Positions 1 through 6,599 are shown, numbered from the stretch's first letter. The stretch is 9,015 nucleotides of DNA from Gammaproteobacteria bacterium (GCA_029287815.1 JARFQK010000014.1:1-9015); one strand, 5' to 3'. Translations and numbers: made by a program. Notes: a model not told the origin generated them from the letters alone.

Positions 1-2
1 TC

Positions 3-569
3 GGCCAGAAGGCACCACTGAAGCTCAAAGATGTCTGGGCAATACGAACTCGCCTTGAAATGGCTAACCGCCTGCGAGATCTGGCGCTGTTCAATCTAGC
101 CATCGATAGCAAGCTCAGGGCCTGTGATCTAGTGAAGTTGAAGCTCGCAGATATTTCCCACGGAGGCCAGATCGCCCACAGAGCTATAATTCTACAGCAG
201 AAGACCCAGAGGCCGGTCCAGCTCGAAGTAACCGACCAGACACGGGAGTCTGTCTCTAGATGGGCCAGACATGCCGGATTGGATGCTGACGATTACCTGT
301 TCAGAAGCAGGATCAGGCGTTCTGCCCATATTACGACCAGACAGTATGCGCGAATCGTCGATTCATGGGTTGCTGACATTGGACTAGATCCAACCGCTTA
401 CGGGACGCATTCGCTCAGGCGCACAAAAGCCTCCATGATCTACCGTCGGACCAAGAACCTGCGGGCAGTGCAGATACTGCTCGGGCACACCAAGCTTGAG
501 AGTACGGTTCGGTACCTCGGGATCGAAGTGGATGATGCTCTCGAGCTGGCAGAGCAGACCGAGATCTAG
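3..569 (+). CDS. Short tyrosine recombinase / phage-type integrase (5' end outside window)
   Basis: This is the catalytic domain of a tyrosine recombinase, which cuts and rejoins DNA through a phosphotyrosine link. The reading frame is open from the first complete codon at position 3, so the true start lies to the left; the ATG at 60 is probably internal, because coding-like sequence (KAPLKLKDVWAIRTRLE) precedes it. Catalytic residues are visible: Arg in KLRACDL (codon 117-119), a Lys in the QQKTQRP turn, His and Arg of HSLRR (codons 408 and 417), the His of LLGHTKLES (codon 486) and the nucleophile Tyr of VRYLGI (codon 513). All six standard positions appear present, so the domain looks active. 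About 188 residues are visible. No N-terminal core-binding domain is seen, which could be the window edge or the short type of integrase. The gene stands alone and is followed by palindromic DNA. Confidence 0.88.
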   Translation, partial: GQKAPLKLKDVWAIRTRLEMANRLRDLALFNLAIDSKLRACDLVKLKLADISHGGQIAHRAIILQQKTQRPVQLEVTDQTRESVSRWARHAGLDADDYLFRSRIRRSAHITTRQYARIVDSWVADIGLDPTAYGTHSLRRTKASMIYRRTKNLRAVQILLGHTKLESTVRYLGIEVDDALELAEQTEI

Positions 570-590
570 CTCGGTGTGGGGGCTGGCTGG

Positions 591-603
591 GCTGACGGTC
601 AGC
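591..603. repeat. Short palindrome just after the integrase
   Basis: GCTGAC and GTCAGC are perfect inverted arms around a single G, 22 bases past the integrase stop. No T tract follows, so it is unlikely to be an intrinsic terminator. It belongs to a run of palindromes that extends to 704. Confidence 0.4.
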
Positions 604-620
604 TCCCAAGTCATAGCGGC

Positions 621-656
621 CTGTTAATGAACGCCAATATTGGCCTCTGCTAACAG
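621..656. repeat. Nested inverted repeat downstream of integrase
   Basis: Outer arms CTGTTA (621-626) and TAACAG (651-656) enclose a perfect 12-base palindrome, GCCAATATTGGC (633-644). The outer arms could be extended by a few bases with G-T pairs. The arrangement resembles a recombinase or regulator binding site, or a foldable element end, but no family can be named. The arms do not fit the orientation of integron attC core sites. Confidence 0.5.
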
Positions 657-684
657 ACAGCCATCGACCCATTTCGGAAGTTAA

Positions 685-704
685 GAAAGTTGCCCTAAAC
701 TTTC
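685..704. repeat. 7-bp stem hairpin
   Basis: GAAAGTT (685-691) pairs perfectly with AACTTTC (698-704) across a 6-base loop. Near copies of the arm (GGAAGTT, CGAAGTT) lie within 30 bases on either side. There is no T tract, so a terminator role is not supported. Confidence 0.45.
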
Positions 705-790
705 GGAGTCTACTCGAAGTTACCGTTCAGAGGCCAGATGCGCGTCTTTCAGCCTACAACAAAATTAGTCGCAGCCAAAATCCAGTGCAG

Positions 791-819
791 TTGCTAAACC
801 AAAATGTATTAGCTTTAAT
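791..819 (+). promoter_or_regulatory. Probable sigma-70 promoter for the ClsC-like gene
   Basis: TTGCTA (791-796) and TTTAAT (814-819) are separated by exactly 17 bases, matching the -35 and -10 consensus at 4 and 5 of 6 positions. Transcription would start near 826, leaving a leader of about 30 bases that contains AGGA (845-848) nine bases from being flush with the ATG at 857. Prediction from sequence only. Confidence 0.5.
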
Positions 820-856
820 GATGCCTTCAATTGTTCGAGCAAGCAGGAATTAATCG

Positions 857-2389
857 ATGTTAGTTTGGCCGAGAGTTAACTCTGCGATCCAACTTTTCCA
901 ATCGGCGGCACTGGCGCTGCTGATAACAGGCTGCACCAGCCTCCAACCTGTCGATCTGCCGGCCGAATTTACGCTAGCGCCCAGCCAGACGGCTGTATGG
1001 GATGTGCTGGATGCTGATCACCAGGATGACTGGTTTGTGCTGCTTAATGACGGCCCGAAAGCTCTTGATTGGCGCCTGCGAGCAATTGATACTGCAACCG
1101 AAAGTATCGATATGCAGACATTCCTGTGGAGCCTCGATACTACCGGTAGTCTTGTTCTGGATCATCTCGTGGATGCTGCAGACCGCGGTGTCAGGATCAA
1201 ACTTTTAATTGATGACACATTTCTGGCAGGTAAGGATGGATCATGGCTAGAACTGCATCGACATCCGAACATCGAATATCGTGTCTACAATCCCTTTAAA
1301 CGGCGTGCAAGCGGTGCCACTACGCGCTGGGCCTTAAACCTTGCCGAGTTTGATCGCCTCGATCACCGCATGCACAACAAGGCCATGGTGATCGACAATC
1401 GTGTTGCGATTGTTGGTGGGCGCAACTTGGCTGACGAGTATTTCGGTCTGCACAGCACGGCCAATTTCCGCGACATGGAATTGATCGTTGGCGGTCCAAT
1501 CGTTCAGCAGGTTACACAGTCATTCGATAATTACTGGAATGATCGCTGGGTGATCCCGATCGATCGGCTATCGCATATCAAAACATCACCGGCTGATCTC
1601 GATGCGGTGCGACACATTCGTGATCAGAACGTTCATATTCATGCCGAGGAATCGCCGGCCGAGCGCCTGCAACGGTGGCAGGAACTCATTGACTCGTCAG
1701 TCCGCGGCAAGGCGACGCTGCTGGTCGATAGCCCGCCGGAGGACAATCCTGCTGAGCCCGACGAGGCGCCAGTGGAAGTCGCAAACTCCCTGATCGAGAT
1801 ATTTAATGCTGCGGGTGAAGAAATACTGATCGTATCGGCCTACCTGATACCAACTGCGCGTCTGGAGTCTGTCATAGGTCAAGCAATTGATCGAGGTGTG
1901 CGCATCCGCATTCTGACGAACTCGATTGCCTCCAACAACCACCTTACAGCGCACAGCGCATATCGGAATCATGTTAATACATTGCTCGAACAAGGTGCCG
2001 AACTGCATGAAGTACGTGCTGACGCACAGGACAGACAAATCTATATGCTCTCACCCGTAGAGACTAAGGTTCTGGCATTGCACGCCAAAGCACTGGTGAT
2101 TGATCACGACAAGGTATTTATCGGCAGTGCCAATCTCGATCCGCGGTCACTCCGGATGAACACCGAAATGGGCCTGTTGGTCGAGAGCACGGAACTTAAT
2201 AAAGATCTTCGTGCTGCTATCAACCCTGACTTCGATACCACGAATGCATGGCACCTTCAGTTCGATGAGAACAATCAGGTCATCTGGGTCTCAGATGACC
2301 AAACACTGATGACGCAGCCAGCGACGTCATTTATGCAGCGAGTCGAAGATTGGTTTTTCAGCCATCTGCCGATAGAGGGTGAGCTCTAA
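857..2389 (+). CDS. clsC: Phospholipase D-family cardiolipin synthase, ClsC-like lipoprotein
   Basis: The protein belongs to the phospholipase D superfamily with two HKD motifs. The first is HNKAMVID (His173, Lys175, Asp180), followed by VGGRN. The second is HAKALVID (His409, Lys411, Asp416), followed by GSANLDPRS. Both are complete, so it is probably active. E. coli ClsC (YmdC, about 470 residues) makes cardiolipin from phosphatidylglycerol and phosphatidylethanolamine. This 510-residue protein has the same layout plus an N-terminal lipoprotein signal: a hydrophobic stretch ending in the lipobox LITGC, with Cys26 as the likely lipidated residue. It is therefore predicted to be membrane-anchored with its catalytic domains in the periplasm. 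AGGA at 845-848 supports the start. No ymdB-like partner is next to it. Another phospholipid-transfer activity within the family is possible; the clsC symbol rests on family resemblance. Confidence 0.82.
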   Translation: MLVWPRVNSAIQLFQSAALALLITGCTSLQPVDLPAEFTLAPSQTAVWDVLDADHQDDWFVLLNDGPKALDWRLRAIDTATESIDMQTFLWSLDTTGSLVLDHLVDAADRGVRIKLLIDDTFLAGKDGSWLELHRHPNIEYRVYNPFKRRASGATTRWALNLAEFDRLDHRMHNKAMVIDNRVAIVGGRNLADEYFGLHSTANFRDMELIVGGPIVQQVTQSFDNYWNDRWVIPIDRLSHIKTSPADLDAVRHIRDQNVHIHAEESPAERLQRWQELIDSSVRGKATLLVDSPPEDNPAEPDEAPVEVANSLIEIFNAAGEEILIVSAYLIPTARLESVIGQAIDRGVRIRILTNSIASNNHLTAHSAYRNHVNTLLEQGAELHEVRADAQDRQIYMLSPVETKVLALHAKALVIDHDKVFIGSANLDPRSLRMNTEMGLLVESTELNKDLRAAINPDFDTTNAWHLQFDENNQVIWVSDDQTLMTQPATSFMQRVEDWFFSHLPIEGEL

Positions 2390-2445
2390 GCCTGCTCTGG
2401 ACACAACGGTCCTGACCATCTGTTAGGGGGCGTTGCTATTGCTGT

Positions 2446-2485
2446 CAATGACCGGTTCGCGCACGCCAGAAGCAGACGCTCATTG
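2446..2485. repeat. Imperfect palindromic block left of the hydrolase remnant
   Basis: CAATGA (2446-2451) and TCATTG (2480-2485) are perfect inverted ends of a 40-base segment. Read on the minus strand it contains GTCTGCTTCTGG, which loosely resembles GTCCGCTTGGG in the block at 2953-2987. Its right end overlaps the last codons of the hydrolase remnant. It may be a degenerate dispersed repeat; a genome-wide copy count would be needed to say so. Confidence 0.3.
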
Positions 2486-2865
2486 AGCCGTATCGATAAA
2501 TGGATCCCACCAATTATCACGACCACCTGGCTTACCAAGAACAACGACTTCTCCAAGTTTAGGCGTAATATAATCGACACTCGTTCGGTTTGCCTCTATC
2601 AAAAACCGTTCGATAGGTTCATACCAAGGGAACAGCCCCAGATCAAAGGTGCCCAAGCCACTGGGAACCATGAGTTTTCCTCTCACTGCCTGATGCGCTT
2701 TTATTGCCTGTTCAGGTGTGTAATGCGCCTCCATTTGGCCTTTCAAATCACTGTATGCCCCAATCTCAAAGAAAGTCAGATCGAAAGGCCCAAGTCGCTC
2801 GCCAATCTCGAACAGACCCTTGAACCAAGTCAGCGCAAGGAGGAATCGAATAATACAGCGGTTAT
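2480..2865 (-). pseudogene. Decayed NAPE-PLD/UlaG-like metallo-beta-lactamase-fold hydrolase, C-terminal remnant
   Basis: The minus strand encodes about the last 115 residues of a metallo-beta-lactamase-fold hydrolase of the NAPE-PLD-like type. Recognisable stretches are GERLGPFDLTFFEIGAYSD, MEAHYTPEQAIKAHQ, GTFDLGLFPWYEPIERFL and the C-terminal TPKLGEVV. Full-length family members run to roughly 340-380 residues and carry an HxHxDH motif near the middle; that part is absent here. The family's GDTG metal-ligand region appears only in broken frames (YYS, then GAD/LT, then FKGLFEIG) between about 2820 and 2865. The usual SHWGTF, whose His is a zinc ligand, reads SGLGTF. The missing front half, broken frame and lost ligand make this a pseudogene. 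The natural C-terminus and stop codon appear intact. Any ATG upstream on this strand is likely fortuitous. Confidence 0.75.
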
Positions 2866-2952
2866 TCATTCAAAAATGATACGACCTGATATGGCAATAT
2901 GAAACATTAGTGCGAAGACACTAATTAACTGCGTTCGTTTAGTCTCGATTCT

Positions 2953-2987
2953 AAATGTCCGCTTGGGTTCGACCGCCGTCTGTTCGC
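2953..2987. repeat. Block right of the hydrolase remnant, possibly related to the left block
   Basis: The segment begins AATGTCCGCTTGGG and continues TTCGACCGCCGTCTGTTCGC. It loosely matches the complement of 2446-2485, so the two blocks would face each other across the hydrolase pseudogene. The match is imperfect and gapped, judged by eye. Confidence 0.25.
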
Positions 2988-3142
2988 AACATCTAATGTT
3001 CATGCTTCTTAACAGACCGCTTCGCGCCAGGAGGGAGACAGTCGAGCTGAGTTATGGAGACCCGCTAAGGCTAGGTTTCTGTCTTTGGCGTGAAGCCGAC
3101 AGGTGCTTTTGTGAAGCGGCAGACCCACTGTGCGATGGTAGG

Positions 3143-3170
3143 CGCCAGTTGCGACAGGTCGCCGCTGGCG
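3143..3170. repeat. Two-tier GC-rich hairpin
   Basis: CGCCAG (3143-3148) pairs with CTGGCG (3165-3170). Inside, GCGA (3151-3154) pairs with TCGC (3159-3162) across a CAGG loop, with a two-base internal bulge on each side. The 28-base element would fold stably in RNA or single-stranded DNA. No T tract follows on either strand. Confidence 0.5.
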
Positions 3171-3184
3171 GAATCATTGAATGC

Positions 3185-3205
3185 GCCACGGCGTCTCCGC
3201 GTGGC
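3185..3205. repeat. Hairpin downstream of the zinc peptidase gene
   Basis: GCCACG (3185-3190) and CGTGGC (3200-3205) form a 6-bp stem with a 9-base loop, about 29 bases past the peptidase stop on the minus strand. On the plus strand it is followed by TAATTT. It lacks a good T tract on the minus strand, so it is at best a weak terminator for the peptidase gene. Confidence 0.35.
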
Positions 3206-3233
3206 TAATTTCTGTTAGCGAAAGGATTGACAG

Positions 3234-3917
3234 TTAGCGGCGCAATATTGCGATCCAGCGCCAGAAATTGAGCAGCGATGCCAGCGATGCGGCGACATAG
3301 GTCCAGGCCGCGGCGCGCAGAATCGAACGGGCCGCCGGCATTTGCGACTTGTCGAGATAGCCAGAATCGAGCAGCGGCAGTGCTTTGCGAAAACTGGCGT
3401 CGATCTCGACCGGAAGCGTCAGCAGGTGGATCACCACCGCTGAGCCCATCACCAGCAAGGCGCCAACGATATTGAAGGCCGCGACCGACGGTGCCTTGGT
3501 CAACAAAACCGCAACAGGCGCGGCAAACAGCAGCAATGAGCCGATGCGTTGCGCCCACTGCGTGGTCCGCGCCAGGCGGGTTCGCAACAGGAAAAGCGGC
3601 TCGGCGGCGGCATGCTGCAAAGCGTGACCGCACTCGTGCGCTGCCACGGCAATCGCGGTCAGCGTCTTGCCGTCGAATTTATCCTGCGTGAGGCGCACGC
3701 AGCGCTCTGTGGGGTCGTAGTGATCGCCGAGTTCAGTTGCTTCGACCTTGACGTCTTTCAGGTCATAGCGATTGAGCAAATGTCGCGCCAGTTCGCCGCC
3801 GGTGCCGGGAAAATTGGCTTCCGGCTCGCGGTTATAGCGCTCCAGCACCCGTCGCACCCAAAGCTGCGGACCATAAACCAGGGCCACCAACAATACGATC
3901 ATCACTGCATATATCAT
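3234..3917 (-). CDS. Membrane zinc metallopeptidase, YugP / Zn_peptidase_2 family
   Basis: The 227-residue protein has the YugP-like neutral zinc metallopeptidase layout and is about the family's normal length. An N-terminal membrane segment covers residues 3-19. The zinc-binding motif is HECGHALQH, with His94 and His98 as ligands and Glu95 as catalytic base. Two more hydrophobic segments lie at about 125-139 and 145-167. LPVEIDAS follows, whose Glu170 is the likely third metal ligand. A last hydrophobic stretch ends near the C-terminus. It should therefore be an integral inner-membrane protease; its substrate is not known from the sequence. The ATG at 3917 gives the expected N-terminal helix at once, though no strong ribosome-binding site precedes it. 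The gene is transcribed in the same direction as metY, which lies 116 bases upstream, but has no functional link to it that I can see. It looks intact. Confidence 0.85.
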   Translation of the reverse strand: MIYAVMIVLLVALVYGPQLWVRRVLERYNREPEANFPGTGGELARHLLNRYDLKDVKVEATELGDHYDPTERCVRLTQDKFDGKTLTAIAVAAHECGHALQHAAAEPLFLLRTRLARTTQWAQRIGSLLLFAAPVAVLLTKAPSVAAFNIVGALLVMGSAVVIHLLTLPVEIDASFRKALPLLDSGYLDKSQMPAARSILRAAAWTYVAASLASLLNFWRWIAILRR

Positions 3918-3992
3918 GTTCTGTGAGACTCATCGTTAACGCCTCGGGTTTCCAGCAGGCGCAAAAATTTCAGGGATTGGTTAACGTTTTTG

Positions 3993-4018
3993 AGGCTGAG
4001 TTTAGTGGTGAGCCTTTT
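3993..4018. terminator. Weak hairpin after metY
   Basis: AGGCT (3993-3997) and AGCCT (4011-4015) form a 5-bp stem, followed by a run of T on the plus strand; read on the minus strand the stem is followed by CAAAAACG. It sits about 18 bases beyond the metY stop. The short stem and wide loop make this a tentative terminator. Confidence 0.25.
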
Positions 4019-4033
4019 CTGAAAAAATATCCA

Positions 4034-5305
4034 TCAAGCTTTTTCCAGTGCCTGGTCTATATCAGCAATGATGTCATCGATATGTTCAATACCAACAGAA
4101 ATACGAACCAGATCCTCGGACACGCCCGCAGTGGCCAGTTCATCTGGGCTCAACTGGCGATGTGTTGTAGTCGCAGGATGACAGGCCAGTGATTTTGCAT
4201 CACCAATATTGACCAAGCGCAGTATCATCTCCAAGGCGTCGATAAAACGTGCGCCCGTCTCTTTGCCCCCTTTAATACCAAAGCTCAGAATGCCAGATGC
4301 CTGTCCGCCGGTTATCTTTTGGCAATTGGCCTGATATTGGCTGTCAGGTAGTGCGGCATAACTGACCCAGTTAACTTTGTCATGATTTTGCAGATGTTGC
4401 GCAACCTTGAGTGCATTCTCGCAATGTCTTTCCATGCGCAGGCCAAGTGTTTCAAGTCCTTGCAATAACAAAAAGGCACTGTGAGGTGCTAAGGCTGAAC
4501 CGGTATTGCGTAATGGCACTACGCGGCAGCGCCCAATGTAAGCAGCTTCGCCCAAGGCCTCCGTGTATACGACACCGTGATACGAAGGGTCGGGCTCGTT
4601 CAATACAGGGAATCGATCCTTGTTGGCAACCCAATCGAACTTACCTGAATCGATGATAATGCCACCAATGGTGGTGCCATGGCCGCCAATGTATTTGGTC
4701 AGCGAATGAATGATAATGTCGGCCCCGTGATCGAAAGCGCGGCACAAGTAGGGTGTTGCTACGGTGTTATCCACGATCAGAGGGACACCGTGTCGATGGG
4801 CAATGTCTGCCAGTGTTTCGATATCTACCACGTTACCCGCGGGATTGCCGATGGATTCACAGAACAGCGCACGGGTATTTTCATCGATCAGGCTTTCCAG
4901 TTTCTCGAAATCATCGAAGGAAGCCATGCGCACCTCGATGCCCTGCTTGGGTAAGGTGTGTGCAAACAAATTATAAGTACCACCGTAAAGTTGCGTCGTA
5001 CTGACGATATTGTCACCATTACTGGCAATCGCCTGGATAGCATAGGTAATGGCCGCCATGCCGGATGCTACGGCCAGTGCCCCAATGCCACCTTCCATTT
5101 CCGCCAGTCGTTGTTCGAGTACTGCAGTCGTCGGGTTCATGATCCGCGTATAGATATTGCCCGCTACTTTCAGGTCGAACAGATCCGCACCATGTTGGGT
5201 ATCATCAAAGGTATAGGACGTCGTTTGATAAATCGGCACGGCAGCGGCTTTGGTCGTTGCCTCAGATTTGTAACCATGGTGTAAGGCAAGTGATTCAAGT
5301 TTCAT
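4034..5305 (-). CDS. metY: O-acetylhomoserine sulfhydrylase (aminocarboxypropyltransferase)
   Basis: This is a PLP enzyme of the Cys/Met metabolism family. In the cytoplasm it converts O-acetylhomoserine and sulfide (or methanethiol) to homocysteine (or methionine), the direct-sulfhydrylation branch of methionine synthesis. The 423-residue length and the sequence YQTTSYTFDD, GNIYTRIMNPTT (52-59 within it) and ASGMAA fit MetY. VDNT (Asp179) lies near the pyridine nitrogen, and SLTKYIGGHG holds the PLP-binding Lys204. The family's long segment around DPSYHG is also present. The related O-succinylhomoserine enzyme MetZ is usually shorter and lacks that segment. I place the start at 5305: MKLESLALHHG matches family N-termini, AGAGGA lies about 10 bases before it, and a good promoter lies between it and the in-frame ATG at 5350. 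No SAM-type riboswitch was recognised in the short leader. The gene appears intact. Confidence 0.92.
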   Translation of the reverse strand: MKLESLALHHGYKSEATTKAAAVPIYQTTSYTFDDTQHGADLFDLKVAGNIYTRIMNPTTAVLEQRLAEMEGGIGALAVASGMAAITYAIQAIASNGDNIVSTTQLYGGTYNLFAHTLPKQGIEVRMASFDDFEKLESLIDENTRALFCESIGNPAGNVVDIETLADIAHRHGVPLIVDNTVATPYLCRAFDHGADIIIHSLTKYIGGHGTTIGGIIIDSGKFDWVANKDRFPVLNEPDPSYHGVVYTEALGEAAYIGRCRVVPLRNTGSALAPHSAFLLLQGLETLGLRMERHCENALKVAQHLQNHDKVNWVSYAALPDSQYQANCQKITGGQASGILSFGIKGGKETGARFIDALEMILRLVNIGDAKSLACHPATTTHRQLSPDELATAGVSEDLVRISVGIEHIDDIIADIDQALEKA

Positions 5306-5329
5306 AATAGGTTTTCCTCTTTGGTTCGG

Positions 5330-5358
5330 TTTATCGGTGTTTTCTTTCAAATTGGCAA
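5330..5358 (-). promoter_or_regulatory. Probable sigma-70 promoter of metY
   Basis: On the minus strand TTGCCA (5358-5353; 5 of 6 to consensus) and GATAAA (5335-5330; 4 of 6) are separated by exactly 17 bases. Transcription would start near 5323, about 18 bases before the chosen ATG. This placement excludes the upstream ATG at 5350 for transcripts from this promoter. The -35 box abuts the stop codon of the panC remnant. Confidence 0.5.
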
Positions 5359-5500
5359 TTAGATTTCAAGGTCATCGATCAAGCGGGTATTGCCCAGGTG
5401 TACGGCAGCCAGTGGCACCGCGCATCACCAGTGTATTCGGGCTTGAGCCTATGCTGATTACAAATGTCAAAATAATCAATGCCAAATCCATCTTTTCTGG
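5359..5500 (-). pseudogene. panC: C-terminal remnant of pantothenate synthetase (PanC), frameshifted
   Basis: The last 19 codons before a TAA at 5361-5359 read VPLAAVHLGNTRLIDDLEI, which matches the conserved C-terminus of PanC (pantoate-beta-alanine ligase, the last step of pantothenate synthesis). Just upstream, in a different frame, the minus strand encodes KDGFGIDYFDICNQHRLKP, matching the PanC segment that normally precedes it (the family's GFKVDYFEV-like strand). The frames are joined by a shift near 5418-5425. Full PanC is about 280 residues; the ATP-binding and pantoate-binding parts are absent, as the NAD-binding gene ends at 5642. No panB or panD is seen. The fragment cannot encode a working enzyme, so another panC copy is expected elsewhere if the host makes pantothenate. 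The left boundary of homology near 5500 is approximate. Confidence 0.7.
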
Positions 5501-5641
5501 AGCATCTATCGCCTGTCGCTTGCGGGTTCAACCGGTCGATGCAACATCTAATCTCATATACAGGAGAGGTGGATGTTGAAAATGAAACAGCGACCGAAGA
5601 ACACAATGTGTTGATTGCTTTAGTCATCCTGGATATATTGG
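5501..5641. other. Spacer between the panC remnant and the NAD-binding gene
   Basis: No gene is supported here. The minus-strand frame of the panC remnant stays open to 5627, but its residues (around SFSTSTSPVYEIRCC) do not look like PanC. A 13-base palindrome, AACACAATGTGTT (5600-5612), lies about 30 bases beyond the stop of the next gene; it is too short to interpret. Confidence 0.4.
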
Positions 5642-6499
5642 TTACGGATGTTCCTGGCGCAAATCAGCAAAGTGGTCTCTGAGCCGGTGCGTTCCATAAG
5701 CTGGTGCAGTCATGTCGATCGCGGTGACCGTGAGAAAGAACTCGATAGGCCCATAGAATTTGCTGCTTGTAAACACTCTTAAACAACCGAGCACTGTTTT
5801 GCGTGCCCAGTCCGGGATATGAATAATCTTCGGCTTTGTTCCAGCTGCTTCAAAAGCAATTGCTGAAATCTCGTTATAGGTGAGTATATCGGGACCACCG
5901 ACTTTGACTACCTTATCTGTATTGTGTATCTCATTGACACAAACGGCAGCAAGGTCTTCCCCATGAATCGGATTAATTTTTTGCTCGCCGCTACCGAAAA
6001 TGTAGATGCCTCCTTTTTGTGCCATCGTGTAAAATTCCGCCATATCTGAAAAGAAGCCATTCGGTCGAGCAACACAATATTCCAGACCCGATTTCTCAAG
6101 CTGCTCAACAAACGTTTCCTTAGCATCGCAAATTTTGAGATGACGTAGTTTTTCTCCATTTAAAACGGACACATAAATGAATTTTCTTACTCCACTTTCG
6201 AGCGCTTCATTAAGCAAATTCAAATTGGCCTGGTAGTCGACATCAAGATAAGTCAGCCCGTCTTTCTGACGCGTTATGCCGACTGTTGAGATGACCGTAT
6301 CAATCCCGTCGCAGCAGTTCTTGATTGTCTCTGGATGTGTTAGCTCAGACTGAAATATATCTTCAATCTCAATACCCTTTTCGGCCAGTTTTCGAGGTGA
6401 GCGCCCGATCACGCGGATATCGTAGCTGCTCTGAATCAACTTCTCTGCTATGTGACACCCCAAGTATCCAGTCGCTCCAGCTAGTAGTATTTTTTTCAT
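5642..6499 (-). CDS. NAD(P)-binding atypical short-chain dehydrogenase, NmrA / NDUFA9-like
   Basis: The 285-residue protein opens with a Rossmann nucleotide-binding motif, GATGYLG (residues 8-14). IRVIGRSPRKL follows at the second strand, where the basic residues suggest NADP(H). STVG and DVDYQANLNLL are typical of extended and atypical SDR proteins. The family segment YVSVLNGEKLRHLKICDAKE and the later GLEYCVARPNGFF are also present, but the classical YxxxK catalytic pair is not. Such proteins act as NADPH-dependent reductases or redox sensors; the substrate cannot be told. The C-terminus (DMTAPAYGTHRLRDHF) matches the normal family end, so it is complete. GAAGG seven bases before the ATG supports the start. 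Its A+T-rich composition differs from the peroxidase gene further right, which suggests separate origins. It lies upstream of the panC remnant and metY on the same strand. Confidence 0.8.
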   Translation of the reverse strand: MKKILLAGATGYLGCHIAEKLIQSSYDIRVIGRSPRKLAEKGIEIEDIFQSELTHPETIKNCCDGIDTVISTVGITRQKDGLTYLDVDYQANLNLLNEALESGVRKFIYVSVLNGEKLRHLKICDAKETFVEQLEKSGLEYCVARPNGFFSDMAEFYTMAQKGGIYIFGSGEQKINPIHGEDLAAVCVNEIHNTDKVVKVGGPDILTYNEISAIAFEAAGTKPKIIHIPDWARKTVLGCLRVFTSSKFYGPIEFFLTVTAIDMTAPAYGTHRLRDHFADLRQEHP

Positions 6500-6570
6500 A
6501 GAGAAGCCTTCAGAGGCACATTACATCCGTTAAGAGAAGCGAGTTTCTTGGCAGAGGAAATATGAAGAGT

Positions 6571-6599
6571 AATATATCTTTCATTTTTATGCGGATCAA
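6571..6599 (-). promoter_or_regulatory. Probable sigma-70 promoter for the NAD-binding gene
   Basis: On the minus strand TTGATC (6599-6594; 4 of 6) and TATATT (6576-6571; 5 of 6) are 17 bases apart. Transcription would begin near 6564, giving a leader of about 65 bases before the ATG at 6499. It faces away from the beta-barrel gene, so the region is divergent. Confidence 0.5.

Larger units (their letters stand above)
2988..3233. other. Gene-free stretch with two hairpins
   Basis: No convincing gene is seen between the block ending at 2987 and the peptidase stop at 3234. A plus-strand frame from 2963 to 3208 has no recognisable protein features. On the minus strand a stop-to-stop frame of about 42 codons ending at 3071 has a reasonably protein-like composition (for example QLAPTIAQWVCRFTKAPVGF), but it lacks a start and I do not recognise it; it may be another gene remnant. 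The notable content is the two hairpins listed separately. GTTAGCG occurs twice (3214-3220 and 3233-3239). Confidence 0.5.

Noticed and set aside
621..656. Integron attC-type site after the integrase
   Set aside because: The arms have GTTA on the left and TAAC on the right, the wrong order for attC core boxes, and the recombinase lacks visible integron-integrase features.
2483..2902. 139-codon plus-strand frame
   Set aside because: It is antisense to the hydrolase remnant, whose minus-strand reading gives recognisable family motifs.
2963..3208. 81-codon plus-strand frame
   Set aside because: It has no recognisable domain, is rich in Arg and Cys, and runs through two hairpins; it looks like chance coding.
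3549..3926. 125-codon plus-strand frame opposite the peptidase
   Set aside because: It is a shadow of the zinc peptidase gene, whose minus-strand frame contains the HECGH motif and membrane segments.
5306..5350. Longer metY start at 5350
   Set aside because: The 15 extra residues do not resemble the family N-terminus, and the -10 box of the probable promoter lies within them.
5306..5358. SAM or similar riboswitch ahead of metY
   Set aside because: The predicted leader is only about 18 bases, and I could not recognise a riboswitch core in the sequence.
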